A stretch of DNA of 64,000 nt from JABFRG01 sp038210445 (GTDB taxonomy: Bacteria; Myxococcota_A; Polyangia; Polyangiales; Polyangiaceae). Location: assembly GCA_038210445.1 (NCBI GenBank), contig JBBQWQ010000005.1, forward strand, positions 62,001 to 126,000. Direction: 5' to 3'. Below, piece after piece: positions 34,403 to 44,989 of the stretch. Each line of letters opens with the position of its first letter. Position 1 is the first letter of the stretch. The position numbers were made by a program, and so were the translations under genes. Below the pieces are notes generated by a model. That model searched no databases and was not told the DNA's origin. It worked only from the letters and a program-made list of their open reading frames with translations.

Positions 34403-36208
34403 CTACGGTGCGAGCGGGGCCAGCGAGGGCGTGGTGCGGGCGGCGCGCGCGAGCCGGGCCGAGGCGGCGGTGGTCATGGCGAGAATGGGCCGCGCGTCCT
34501 CGGCGTGCCCGGCCGCGACCAGCGCGGTGGCATGATCAAAGGCCAGATCCATGCGGGTTTCGTCGTGGGCTCGGGCGCGCGTGAACAGATCCACCGCGAG
34601 CGCTGCGTCTCCCCGGGCGAGCGCCACGCGGCCCAGCGAGCGCAGTGTGAGCACCTCCGAGGGCTCGATGCTGTCGGCCTTCTGGGCGCTCGCTTCGGCG
34701 GCGTCCAGACGATCGAGCGCCAGCAGCGTGTAGGCGCGTCGGCTGTGCAGCTCGGCGTTTTCGGGGCTCACTTCCAGGGCCTCGTCGATGGCGCGCAGCG
34801 TCTCTTGATACACGTGCTCGGCCTCGACGTGCCTCCGCATCTCGCGCAAGATGTCGCCGCGCATGTTCGACGCCGCGGTGTCGTGAGGGTTCTCCAGCAG
34901 GTGCGACTCGATGTCTTCGAGCGCGCCCTCCAGGGCGAGGCACTCGAGCCGCGCCAGGCCGCGGATGAGCCGGGTGGGCCCCTGCTCGCCCCGCGCCACG
35001 AGCACGTCGGCCAGGCGCACGCAGTCGCGGAAGCGCCCGCTCGCCCAGCACAGGATGGCCTCGTTCAGGGTGATCAGCGCGTCGTCTCCGCCGCTCCCCA
35101 CCAGCTCGAGGGCGCGGTCCGAGCGCCCCGCCTCGTGCAGCGCCTTGGCCGCGACTTGCGCCAGCAAGGGGTTGTGAGGCGCGCGCTCCACGAGTGCGCG
35201 AAAGGTGGCCATGGCGAGGTCGACCTGCTCCGCAGCCAGGTAGGCGCGGCCCAGGAGGAGGCGCGCCGGCAACAGGTCCGGGTGCTCGTGGGTGAGCGCC
35301 TTGGCCAGCGCGAGCGGGAGCGACACGCCCTCGCCGCTGCCCATCATCGCCTCGAGGTCGGAAAGGCGCGCCACCGGCAGCCGCGGCCCGCGCACCACCG
35401 CACAAGGCACCTCCAGCGCGACCCGCGGATCGCGTGCGGCGACGGCGGCGCCGTCGAGGGCCACCCGGAAGCCAACGGCGGAGCTGCGCGTTTCCGGCTC
35501 TGCGCGAAGGCGACAGGTGATCCGCGCGAACTGCGCCGGACCCTGGTAGTTCGTGCCGCGAACCACCTGCTGGGTGCGGTCGCTCCCCGGCGCAAGATTC
35601 CGGTCGGCCCGGTGGTAGGCGTCGGGATCATACCCGTCGGCGACCCACTCCCCGGTGTTGCCCACCATCTGCCGCGCGCCGAAGGGCGAAACGTCCTGGG
35701 TGTCGTAGGTCACCGGCGCGGCGGTGCCTTGGGCGTTCGTGCCCCACACCGGATGCGTGTAGGTTACGCATAGATCGCTTCCCGACGAATCTTGCGGCGC
35801 CTCGTCGCCCCACGGGTACAGGCGGCCGTCGGTGCCGCGTCCGGCCTTCTCCCACTCCGCCTCGCTCGGCAGCCGGGTGTCGCTCCAGGCGCAGTAGGCC
35901 TGGGCGTCGGCCACGGATACCGACACCACGGGCATGTCGTCGGCGTAGCCCCAGGGCGGCGGGTCTGGAAGCGGGTGGCCGGTGGCGGCACAGAACGCCA
36001 GGTACTGCGCGTTGGTCACGGCGGTCTCGCCGATGAGATAGGCCGGGAGCATGCGGGTGTGGGCGGGGCTCTCGTCGCCTGCGTCGTCTCTGCCCATGAC
36101 GAACGGCCCCGGGGGAACCAGCACCAACCGTGCGCGGGTACCATCGGGCAGGCGAACCGTGGCACGGACCACCAGCTCTCGAACGCTCTCGGGCGCAGAC
36201 TTCGTCAT
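34403..36208 (-). CDS. FGE-sulfatase-domain protein with TPR region
   Basis: Predicted 601-residue cytoplasmic protein. Residues about 15-275 form a formylglycine-generating-enzyme/sulfatase-modifying-factor domain (VPPGPFVMGRDDAGDESP, ETAVTNAQYLAFC, RLPSEAEWEKAGRG, YPWGDEAP, MVGNTGEWVADGY, VVRGTNYQG, VGFRVAL). Residues about 300-600 are TPR-like helices (HPDLLPARLLLGRAYLAAEQVDLAMATF, AELHSRRAYTLLALDRLDAAEAS). The copper/Cys site of true formylglycine generators is not evident, so it is more likely one of the many FGE-fold binding proteins in myxobacteria. The ATG at 36208 is chosen because upstream sequence is Arg-rich and not protein-like. Confidence 0.88.
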   Translation of the reverse strand: MTKSAPESVRELVVRATVRLPDGTRARLVLVPPGPFVMGRDDAGDESPAHTRMLPAYLIGETAVTNAQYLAFCAATGHPLPDPPPWGYADDMPVVSVSVADAQAYCAWSDTRLPSEAEWEKAGRGTDGRLYPWGDEAPQDSSGSDLCVTYTHPVWGTNAQGTAAPVTYDTQDVSPFGARQMVGNTGEWVADGYDPDAYHRADRNLAPGSDRTQQVVRGTNYQGPAQFARITCRLRAEPETRSSAVGFRVALDGAAVAARDPRVALEVPCAVVRGPRLPVARLSDLEAMMGSGEGVSLPLALAKALTHEHPDLLPARLLLGRAYLAAEQVDLAMATFRALVERAPHNPLLAQVAAKALHEAGRSDRALELVGSGGDDALITLNEAILCWASGRFRDCVRLADVLVARGEQGPTRLIRGLARLECLALEGALEDIESHLLENPHDTAASNMRGDILREMRRHVEAEHVYQETLRAIDEALEVSPENAELHSRRAYTLLALDRLDAAEASAQKADSIEPSEVLTLRSLGRVALARGDAALAVDLFTRARAHDETRMDLAFDHATALVAAGHAEDARPILAMTTAASARLARAARTTPSLAPLAP

Positions 36209-36323
36209 GAGCGCTGCTCGAGCAACCCGCGTGCCTCGGCGGCTCGTCATCATTTGCGCCAAAACCCGCGCGCGGCGCGCGGATGCAGCGGGCGCGCCCT
36301 GGGCGCGCCCATGGCTCACCAGC

Positions 36324-38645
<2,322 letters not shown>

Positions 38646-38670
38646 GGGGAAAGCATAGCCCCGCGCGGGC

Positions 38671-39129
38671 TCACGCGATGTGCATGATTTTGCGCTGCAC
38701 GACCCAGCCTTCCGGGCGCTTGGCCAGCGAGAACTCGGCGGAGACGTCGGTCACCTCGCCGTCGTAGGTGACGTTGACGTAAAAGTCGTCGTCGTCCCAG
38801 TGGGCTTCTTTCTCGAAGCCGATGGACTCGAGCCACGCCAGCTTGCGCCAGGTCTTGTCGTCGTCGATGTCGACGTCCTCGCCCTCGTCCTCCAGGACCG
38901 GCACCACCAGATCTTGCCACAGGCTGCGCACCTGATGCGGCCAGAAGTCCTTGCCCTGGTGGGCGATGGCCGCGCCGGCGGCTTCCACCTCGCCCTCGGC
39001 GAGCGCATCGAAGAAACGCTCCACTTCGAGGAGAGCCGCCTCGTTGGAGGGGCGCTCGTCGAAGACTTTGAACGTGGTCGCCGTGTCGTCGCTCGCGGCA
39101 GACTTCTTCGTGGTCTTCTTGCTGGCCAT
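38671..39129 (-). CDS. Hypothetical acidic protein, NTF2-like
   Basis: Unrecognised 152-residue cytoplasmic protein with a Lys-rich N-terminus (MASKKTTKKSAA) and a very acidic middle (EDEGEDVDIDDD). The order of helices and strands (EVERFFDALAEGEVEAAGAAI, DDDFYVNVTYDGEVTDVSAEFSLAK, GWVVQRKIMHIA) suggests an NTF2/SnoaL-like cone fold, but catalytic residues cannot be named. It sits 25 bases upstream of the molybdopterin oxidoreductase on the same strand and may be co-transcribed with it. Confidence 0.75.
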   Translation of the reverse strand: MASKKTTKKSAASDDTATTFKVFDERPSNEAALLEVERFFDALAEGEVEAAGAAIAHQGKDFWPHQVRSLWQDLVVPVLEDEGEDVDIDDDKTWRKLAWLESIGFEKEAHWDDDDFYVNVTYDGEVTDVSAEFSLAKRPEGWVVQRKIMHIA

Positions 39130-39184
39130 CTCTCGTCCGTACCATCGCCCGCGCGGTAGGTCACATTTTCGACCGGCCGACAGG

Positions 39185-40411
39185 TCAGGTGAGCTTGCGG
39201 GCCACCGTGCCCGGTGGGTGCACGTACCAGCCCGGGTCGACGTAGCTGGTGAGCCCGTCTCTTACCTTGAGTATCGTGAACATGCCGCCCATCTCCACCG
39301 GCCCGAAGGGACCCTGACCGGTCATCATGGGCAGCGTGTTCTTGGGGCGGCCCATGTCCATCATGTTGCCCATGCCGTTCTCGCCCATGGCCATGTAGCC
39401 AGGGAGGACCTTCTTCACCTTGTCTTCCAGGCGACCCTGCTTCACGCCCATCATGTTCGGCACGTCGTGGCTCATGGCGTTCATGGTGTGATGCGACTTG
39501 TGGCAATGGAATGCCCAGTCGCCGGGGGCGTCGGCCACCAGCTCGACGGTGCGGGTGGTGCCCGGCGGCACGTCGGTGGTGGTGAGCGGGCGTCGGGCGC
39601 TCCTGGGCGTTGGTCCACCTTCGGTACCCACCTCTTCGAAGGCGTAGCCGTGAAGGTGAATGGGGTGGTTATCCATACTGAGATTGCCCAGCGAGATGCG
39701 CACGCGTTCGCCGGTCTTGGCCACCAGTGAGGCGGTGCCTGGCCAGGCGCGGCTGTTGAACGTGAACAGGTTGAAGTCGAGCATGATGTTGGGGTTCGGG
39801 GTCGAGGTGCCCGGCGCCACGAACCACTCGTGCAGCATGATCATGAAGTGTCGATCGACGCGCAGCTCGGGGTTCTTCGGATGAATGACGAAGAAGCCCA
39901 TCATGCCCATGGCCATCTGCACCATCTCGTCGGAGTGCGGGTGGTACATGAAGACGCCGTGCTGGCGCAGCGTGAACTCGTACACGTAGGTTTCGCCTGG
40001 CTCGATGTGCGGCTGGTTGAGACCGGCCACGCCGTCCATGCCATTGGGAAGGAAGAGACCGTGCCAGTGCACACTGGTGCGCTCGGGGAGGGCGTTCTTC
40101 ACGAAGAAGCGTACGCGGTCGCCTTCCACTGCCTCGATGACCGGTCCGGGTGTGTGACCGTTGTAGCCCCACGCGTTGATGGTCATGCCTGGCGCCACCT
40201 CGTGCGAGATGCGCTCGGCCACCAGGTGGAACTCCTTCACGCCGTCGTTCATGGTGAAGGGCAGGGTGGCGCCGTTGGGCACCACCACCGGCACGTAGCT
40301 CTTGCCCGACGCGGTGGCGGGAGGGGCAGCCTGGGCGCGGCGACCGCGGGCCAGCGCCAGCGCGCCGCCCAGCAGCGAGCCGGCACCGATGAGGTTTCTA
40401 CGGGTGATCAT
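39185..40411 (-). CDS. Tat-exported multicopper oxidase
   Basis: Predicted periplasmic copper oxidase of 408 residues. The twin-arginine signal (TRRNLIGAGSLLGGALAL) sends it out folded. All four copper-binding motifs of the family are present: HWHG, YHPHS, HPIHLHG and HCHKSHHTMNAM, the last giving the type 1 Cys, two His and Met. Met-rich stretches (MAMGENGMGNMMDMG) near the end are common in copper-tolerance oxidases. It should oxidise Cu(I) to Cu(II). Its start overlaps the TolC-like gene by ATGA, making it the last gene of the copper operon. Confidence 0.96.
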   Translation of the reverse strand: MITRRNLIGAGSLLGGALALARGRRAQAAPPATASGKSYVPVVVPNGATLPFTMNDGVKEFHLVAERISHEVAPGMTINAWGYNGHTPGPVIEAVEGDRVRFFVKNALPERTSVHWHGLFLPNGMDGVAGLNQPHIEPGETYVYEFTLRQHGVFMYHPHSDEMVQMAMGMMGFFVIHPKNPELRVDRHFMIMLHEWFVAPGTSTPNPNIMLDFNLFTFNSRAWPGTASLVAKTGERVRISLGNLSMDNHPIHLHGYAFEEVGTEGGPTPRSARRPLTTTDVPPGTTRTVELVADAPGDWAFHCHKSHHTMNAMSHDVPNMMGVKQGRLEDKVKKVLPGYMAMGENGMGNMMDMGRPKNTLPMMTGQGPFGPVEMGGMFTILKVRDGLTSYVDPGWYVHPPGTVARKLT

Positions 40412-41790
40412 GGAGCCGCCTTTCGGGTGGAGGTCAGCGCGCCGCCGGCGCGGAGATCGAGCTCGGCGCGGGCGATCCAATAGTCGCGGAGCGCCTCGAT
40501 GTAGTCGCGGTAGGCGTTGATCTCCTCGCGGCGCGCCAGAAGTAGCTGGAACACGCCGAGGAGCATGGCGTCGTACTGTTGCTGCGAGAGGGCCACGATG
40601 CGCTCACGGAGGGGAACCAGCGTGTCGCGGTACGTTTGCACCACGCGCCGCTGGGTTTCCATGCGCACGCGCCCTTCGCGAACCTCCGAGCGAATGTCGA
40701 CCGCCAGCTTGCTCTCTCGGGCCTTGGCTTGCCGGAGCTGCGCTTGCAGGCGCGCCACCGCGGCGCGCCCTTGGTCGAAGAGCGGCACCTCGACGGTGAT
40801 CGACGGGCCCACGAGCCGGTAGCCCTCGGGTGCCTTCTCGAAGGCGATGCCCGCGCCGAGCCCCGGGATCCAGCGCGAAGTCTTCAGGTAGGTGAGCCCC
40901 CAGTCGACCGCCTCCACATCCTTGGCGGCGGCCCGCAAGTCGAGCCGCTGGCCGATGGCGAGTGACTCCAGGCGCTCCACCGCGGGATCGTCTGGCGGCA
41001 GCTCCGGGAGCTTCTCGGCGCTGCGCCAGTCGGTCTCTCTGCCCCACAGCCCCATGAGCCGGTTGAGTCGCTCCCGGGCGCTCGCCACATCGGCGCGCGA
41101 GCGCGAGAGCTCCAGGCCCACCTGGGCGGCCAGCGCGTCTTCGTTGGCCAGGCTCAGATCGTTGATGGTGCCGGCCTCGTTCTGTTTCTTGGCGAGGTCG
41201 GCGGCGGTCTGCGCCGTCTCCGCCACCACCGCGCGCATGGCGTAGGTCTGCTCGGCGGCTTGAAGTGTGTAAAATGCACTCTTCGTACCGGCCACGTGCA
41301 CCAGCACTTGGTGCGCCACCCGCACCACCGATGCCTCCAGGCTCGCGCGGGCGGAGTCTTTGCGGGGGCCGAGGGTCAGGAGCTCGAGGAGGCTCTGCGC
41401 CAGCGACAGCTCACCGCCGACCACCGCGCCGGGGTCGAGCGGAAAGCGGAGGGCGCCGCTCACCGAGGGGTTCTTCAACAGCCCAGCCTGTGCGAGGTCG
41501 GCCTGGGCGATACCAATGTCTTCGTAACTCGCCTGAAGCTCCTTGTTCCGCAGCAGCGCCACACTGGCGGCGGTCTCGGCAGTGAGGCGTTCCTTGAGCA
41601 GCGCGCCCACGAGGCGGTCGACCTTGGCCGCGTCTTCGCCGTCTTCGGACCATTGGATGCGCTGGCCACTGCGCCGCTCCACCTCGCCCGACGCGTCGTG
41701 AATGGCGGCCTCCGGCGAAGTAGATGCGCACCCTGCCCAGCATGCGGTCATCGCGACGAGCGCTGCCGAGCGCGCGCGTGCTGGGATCAT
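40408..41790 (-). CDS. TolC-family outer-membrane lipoprotein
   Basis: Predicted 460-residue outer-membrane efflux factor of the TolC/CusC type. The signal peptide ends at CWAGCAST, giving a lipidated N-terminus as in CusC. The body is a pair of repeated long helices and strands (VALLRNKELQASYEDIGIAQADLAQAGLLKNP, then LDLRAAAKDVEAVDWGLTYLK) with SRSRADVASARERLNRLMG. It should form the channel through which copper or another metal leaves the periplasm; no inner-membrane pump or adaptor is in the window. Overlaps both neighbours (ATGA). Confidence 0.93.
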   Translation of the reverse strand: MIPARARSAALVAMTACWAGCASTSPEAAIHDASGEVERRSGQRIQWSEDGEDAAKVDRLVGALLKERLTAETAASVALLRNKELQASYEDIGIAQADLAQAGLLKNPSVSGALRFPLDPGAVVGGELSLAQSLLELLTLGPRKDSARASLEASVVRVAHQVLVHVAGTKSAFYTLQAAEQTYAMRAVVAETAQTAADLAKKQNEAGTINDLSLANEDALAAQVGLELSRSRADVASARERLNRLMGLWGRETDWRSAEKLPELPPDDPAVERLESLAIGQRLDLRAAAKDVEAVDWGLTYLKTSRWIPGLGAGIAFEKAPEGYRLVGPSITVEVPLFDQGRAAVARLQAQLRQAKARESKLAVDIRSEVREGRVRMETQRRVVQTYRDTLVPLRERIVALSQQQYDAMLLGVFQLLLARREEINAYRDYIEALRDYWIARAELDLRAGGALTSTRKAAP

Positions 41791-42188
41791 TTCTTCACCA
41801 GGTTCATGCCGCACTTGGGACACGATCCAGGGCTGTCCTTCTGCACCTCCGGATGCATCGGACACGAGTACGTGGCCTTGGCCGCGGCGGTGGTGGCGGG
41901 CCCGGGCGTTGCGCTGGGGGCCGCGGCATGTCCGTGCCCGGCGTGGGGGTCGGCGATGGGCGCGCGCGTGGGGGTCGTGCTCGCGGCCGGTGGCGAAGCG
42001 GCGCTCGGGGCCTCTGCGGTGCGCGCCGCCTGGGGAACGTTGGTCGAGGGCGACGACTCGGGCGCTGTTGTGCTGGCAGGATCTTGCAGCGAACGCTCGG
42101 TGCCGGCGCCAGACCGACTGCACCCGGAGAGCAGCAGCATGCCGAAGAAAGCGAACCGCACGAAACGGGGGGAAGGAACGCGCAACAT
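41787..42188 (-). CDS. Heavy-metal-binding lipoprotein
   Basis: Predicted 133-residue lipoprotein: signal peptide ending at LLLSGCSRS, a Pro/Thr/Ala linker with HAGHGHA, and a C-terminal heavy-metal-binding domain YSCPMHPEVQKDSPGSCPKCG followed by MNLVKK. This CPMHP...CPKCGM pattern is typical of periplasmic copper-binding segments attached to Cus-type adaptors and P-type ATPases. It is the first gene of the copper operon and is divergent from the CorE-like sigma gene. It probably passes copper to the TolC-like channel or the oxidase. Confidence 0.93.
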   Translation of the reverse strand: MLRVPSPRFVRFAFFGMLLLSGCSRSGAGTERSLQDPASTTAPESSPSTNVPQAARTAEAPSAASPPAASTTPTRAPIADPHAGHGHAAAPSATPGPATTAAAKATYSCPMHPEVQKDSPGSCPKCGMNLVKK

Positions 42189-42385
42189 CTCAGGCACCTT
42201 TGGTTCGGTTTTCGGAGCGACTCCGCCGTGGATAGTCGTCGCCTGCCCCGCGCTCAAGGGGATTGTGCGGCGCGTGCCGCGCGCAAGCCATGCGTCCACG
42301 CGCGGAAGACGCAGCGCTCCGCTGGTCTTTACAAAAAATCGTCCACGTTGACTTTTGGCCCCCGCGCACCCACATTTCAGCGGTC
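42189..42385. promoter_or_regulatory. Divergent copper promoter region
   Basis: This 197-base spacer separates the copper operon (minus) from the ECF sigma gene (plus). It includes an AT-rich pocket at 42329-42343 (TTTACAAAAAATCGT). Given the sigma gene next to it, this is where an ECF-type promoter for the copper operon is expected. I cannot assign -35 and -10 elements with confidence. Confidence 0.4.
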
Positions 42386-42916
42386 ATGCCCTCCTCGCAA
42401 TCTGCCGTGAATGCGCTCCTTGCCCGGCGCGACGAGTTCCTGGGCTTCCTCGCGCGGCGGGTTCCGGATCGCGCGCTCGCCGAAGATCTCTTGCAGAACG
42501 CGCTCGCCACCGCTGTTACCCGGGTGCAAACGGTGGAAGACCCAGCGAAGCTCGTGCCCTGGTTCTATCGGGTGCTCCGCAACGCGGTCATCGACGAGGC
42601 GCGCAAACGTGGCACCCAGGAGCGCGCTGCCGAAGCCTACGCCCTCGAGCCCGCCGAGGCCGCGCCAGACCTCAACACGTGTCCGTGTGTCATGCACGCA
42701 AAAGCCCGCCTCAAGCCGAGCTATGCGGCGGCCCTCGATGGCGTGGTGCTGGGGGAGCAGTCGCTCGCGGGATTTGCCGAGTCCGAGGGCATCTCGACCA
42801 CCAATGCCGGCGTGCGCGCCCATCGCGCGCGCGAGGCGCTGCGCGAAGAAGTAGAGCGCACCTGCGGCACCTGCGCCCAGGGCGGCGGCTGCTTCGATTG
42901 CCGGTGCGAGCACTGA
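42386..42916 (+). CDS. CorE-like copper-responsive ECF sigma factor
   Basis: Predicted ECF sigma factor of 176 residues. Region 2 (LLARRDEFLGFLARRVPDRALAEDLLQNA, PWFYRVLRNAVIDEARK) and region 4 (LKPSYAAALDGVVLGEQSL, GVRAHRAREALREE) are clear. It carries a CPC motif at 99-101 followed by MH in the linker, and a C-terminal Cys-rich tail with Cys at 160, 163, 169, 172 and 174 (CGTCAQGGGCFDCRC). This is the plan of CorE from Myxococcus xanthus (group ECF44), where metal binding to the tail controls activity without an anti-sigma factor. Its position opposite a copper operon supports the same role. Confidence 0.92.
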   Translation: MPSSQSAVNALLARRDEFLGFLARRVPDRALAEDLLQNALATAVTRVQTVEDPAKLVPWFYRVLRNAVIDEARKRGTQERAAEAYALEPAEAAPDLNTCPCVMHAKARLKPSYAAALDGVVLGEQSLAGFAESEGISTTNAGVRAHRAREALREEVERTCGTCAQGGGCFDCRCEH

Positions 42917-42935
42917 GCGGAGCTGCCCGCGGCGC

Positions 42936-43859
42936 TCAGAGCCGTAGCGTTACCGACGCAACCGGACCGAGAAAGCTCTGCGCCGGCTCTTGCCAGAGCG
43001 CGCGCATGCCCGCGCGGAAGTCGAAGCGACCCACGGCGACGCCCGCCTCCAGCCGGCTATCCCAGAGCGGCTTGCCCTCTCCGAAGAGCGTGAGCGTCGA
43101 CGAGGCCAGAAACGCCAGCGGCTCCACCGGGTACATGCGCCCTTCGAGCTTGATGTCGAAGCCGGGGATGAACGTGCCGCTGGGGCCCACCATGCCGGTG
43201 CCGCCGAAGAGCGCATAGAGCTCGAGCGGGCGAAAGTGCGGTCCGAGAATGTTGGGACCGAGGTGCACCCGCGGAAGATTCAGGGTGTCGACGGTGCCGT
43301 CGGGAAGCGGCTCGTAGAAGCGCTCGTACGAAGCCTGGAGTACGAACAGACCGAGAAACCCCGTGAACCGGAAGTCGTGCGCGTACACCTTCTCGTTGAG
43401 CGCCGCGAAGCCGCCCACGCCTATCTCCGCCCTGCGCGGCGGCGAGCTGTCTTCCCGGTACCACACGCCTTCGTCGGTGCGCCGCCAGGGCTTCACGTAG
43501 GCGCCGTCGCTGCGGTCATTGTAGATGATGGCCGCAGGAAACGCGTGGCCGCCGTTGGGCTGGTCGGGCGGCGCGTCGACGGTGGTGCCGGCCAGGGCCG
43601 AGCCCACGAACCCCACCATCTCCGGGCCGATGGTGTTGCACACGGTGGCGGTGCAGCTGCGGGCGACCGAACCTGCGATCTCGCCGCCCACCGAAGACGA
43701 GGAAGAGGAAGAGGAGGAAGAAGAAGAGGAAGAAGAAGAGTCCGACTTGTGCTCCTTCTCAAAGCGCCGCAGCGACTGGGCTGCGGCGCTCCCCGCGGTG
43801 ACGAGCGACGAAGCGACGGCGCCGAGGAGGACGAGCTTCGCAAGAAATGGGCGGCGCAT
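42936..43859 (-). CDS. Outer-membrane protein with poly-Ser tract
   Basis: Predicted exported protein of 307 residues. The signal peptide ends at GSAAAQS. Residues about 41-56 are 16 consecutive Ser encoded by mixed TCT, TCC and TCG codons. The rest is strand-rich (PRRAEIGVGGFAALNEKVYA, FTGFLGLFVLQASYERFY, LELYALFGG, GRFDFRAGMRALW) and ends in VTLRL, typical of a barrel with a C-terminal targeting residue. It has no operon partner and is convergent with the ECF sigma gene 20 bases away. The function is unknown. Confidence 0.78.
   Translation of the reverse strand: MRRPFLAKLVLLGAVASSLVTAGSAAAQSLRRFEKEHKSDSSSSSSSSSSSSSSSSVGGEIAGSVARSCTATVCNTIGPEMVGFVGSALAGTTVDAPPDQPNGGHAFPAAIIYNDRSDGAYVKPWRRTDEGVWYREDSSPPRRAEIGVGGFAALNEKVYAHDFRFTGFLGLFVLQASYERFYEPLPDGTVDTLNLPRVHLGPNILGPHFRPLELYALFGGTGMVGPSGTFIPGFDIKLEGRMYPVEPLAFLASSTLTLFGEGKPLWDSRLEAGVAVGRFDFRAGMRALWQEPAQSFLGPVASVTLRL
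43689..43740. repeat. Purine-rich triplet tract encoding poly-Ser
   Basis: A run of GAA and GAG triplets (plus strand) encodes 16 Ser in the outer-membrane protein on the minus strand. Being a triplet run, length changes would lengthen or shorten the spacer without breaking the frame. Confidence 0.85.
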
Positions 43860-44044
43860 GGCGCTCCGTGCTTCACCTTTCGTGCCGCCGCTTCACCCCT
43901 TGCAATCGCGAAAAACGCCACTAGTGAGCGGCGTTTCGTGTCTGCCCGTTCACGGTGTCGCCGCGCACCCGTTCACACCCGTGGCGCCCGCCCCAGCCCC
44001 AGATCACACGCCCTGGTCGGGAGAAACAGGCTACAAATAGAGGG

Positions 44045-44989
44045 GTGAGACAAAGGCCGCTCGGTAAAACCGGATTCGTCGTTTCGGAGCTCTCGCTCGG
44101 TACTTTCGGCCTCTCGGGCGACGGCTACGGCCCGGTTGCCGAAGACGAGGCAGAGCGGGTCATCAAGCGGGCGCTCGACATCGGCATCACGCTCTTCGAT
44201 ACCGCCGACGCCTACGGGGCCGGCAAGATGGAAGCGCTCCTTGGCCGCGTGTGCGCAGGGCAGGAAGGCGTGCTGGTGGTCACCAAGGGCGGCGTCGACC
44301 GCACCACCGATCCGTCGCGCCGCCGCTTCGAGCCGGAGTACCTGGAGGCAGCCATCGGTCGCTCCTGCAAGCGCCTCAAGAAGGAGGCCCTCGACCTCTA
44401 CCTCCTGCACCACCCCAGCGAAGAGCTCCTGCTTCGGGGCGAGATCGCCGGCGTCATGAAGGGGTTCGTCGACAAGGGCATCATTCGCCATTGGGGCGTG
44501 GCGGCCGGCAACCACGAGATCGCGCGCATGGCCATCGACCAGGGCGCGGCGGTGGTGGAGCTTCCCTACAACCTGCAGCAGATGATCGACGTCAACCGCA
44601 TCACCGGCGACGTGATGGTGGCGCGTACCGGCGTGCTGGCCCGATCGGTGCTCGGCTACGGCGTGCTCACCGGCATGTGGGCCAAGGACCGCGTGTTTCC
44701 CGAGGGCGACCACCGCAACGATCGCTGGACCCGTACCGAGCTCGAGAGCCGCATCGACAGCCTCGACATGCTCCGCTTCCTGGTGAAAGGGGAGGTTCAC
44801 TCGCTGCGGGCGGCGGCGGTTCGCTTCGTTCTGGCCAGCCACGTGGTGTCGTCGGCGGTGCTCGGCCCCAAGAGCGAAGAGCAGCTCAAGGAGATCGTCC
44901 GCGAGGTGGGAGCCGGCCCCCGGTACATGTCCGACGAGGATATCCGCGAGGTGTACCGCGTGCTCGAGCACGCCGGGGTGCAGCTGTGA
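44045..44989 (+). CDS. Aldo/keto reductase
   Basis: Predicted NADPH-dependent oxidoreductase of 314 residues. The TIM-barrel family marks are PLGKTGFVVSELSLGTFGLSG at the start, FDTADAYGAGKMEALLG with catalytic Asp and Tyr, the catalytic Lys in VVTKGGVD, LYLLHHPSEE and the late coenzyme-binding segment ASHVVSSAVLGPKSEEQL. GTG at 44045 with upstream ...AGGGG is the chosen start. The stop overlaps the CysQ-like gene (GTGA), and the run of genes continues through the kinases. The substrate is unknown. Confidence 0.94.
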   Translation: MRQRPLGKTGFVVSELSLGTFGLSGDGYGPVAEDEAERVIKRALDIGITLFDTADAYGAGKMEALLGRVCAGQEGVLVVTKGGVDRTTDPSRRRFEPEYLEAAIGRSCKRLKKEALDLYLLHHPSEELLLRGEIAGVMKGFVDKGIIRHWGVAAGNHEIARMAIDQGAAVVELPYNLQQMIDVNRITGDVMVARTGVLARSVLGYGVLTGMWAKDRVFPEGDHRNDRWTRTELESRIDSLDMLRFLVKGEVHSLRAAAVRFVLASHVVSSAVLGPKSEEQLKEIVREVGAGPRYMSDEDIREVYRVLEHAGVQL

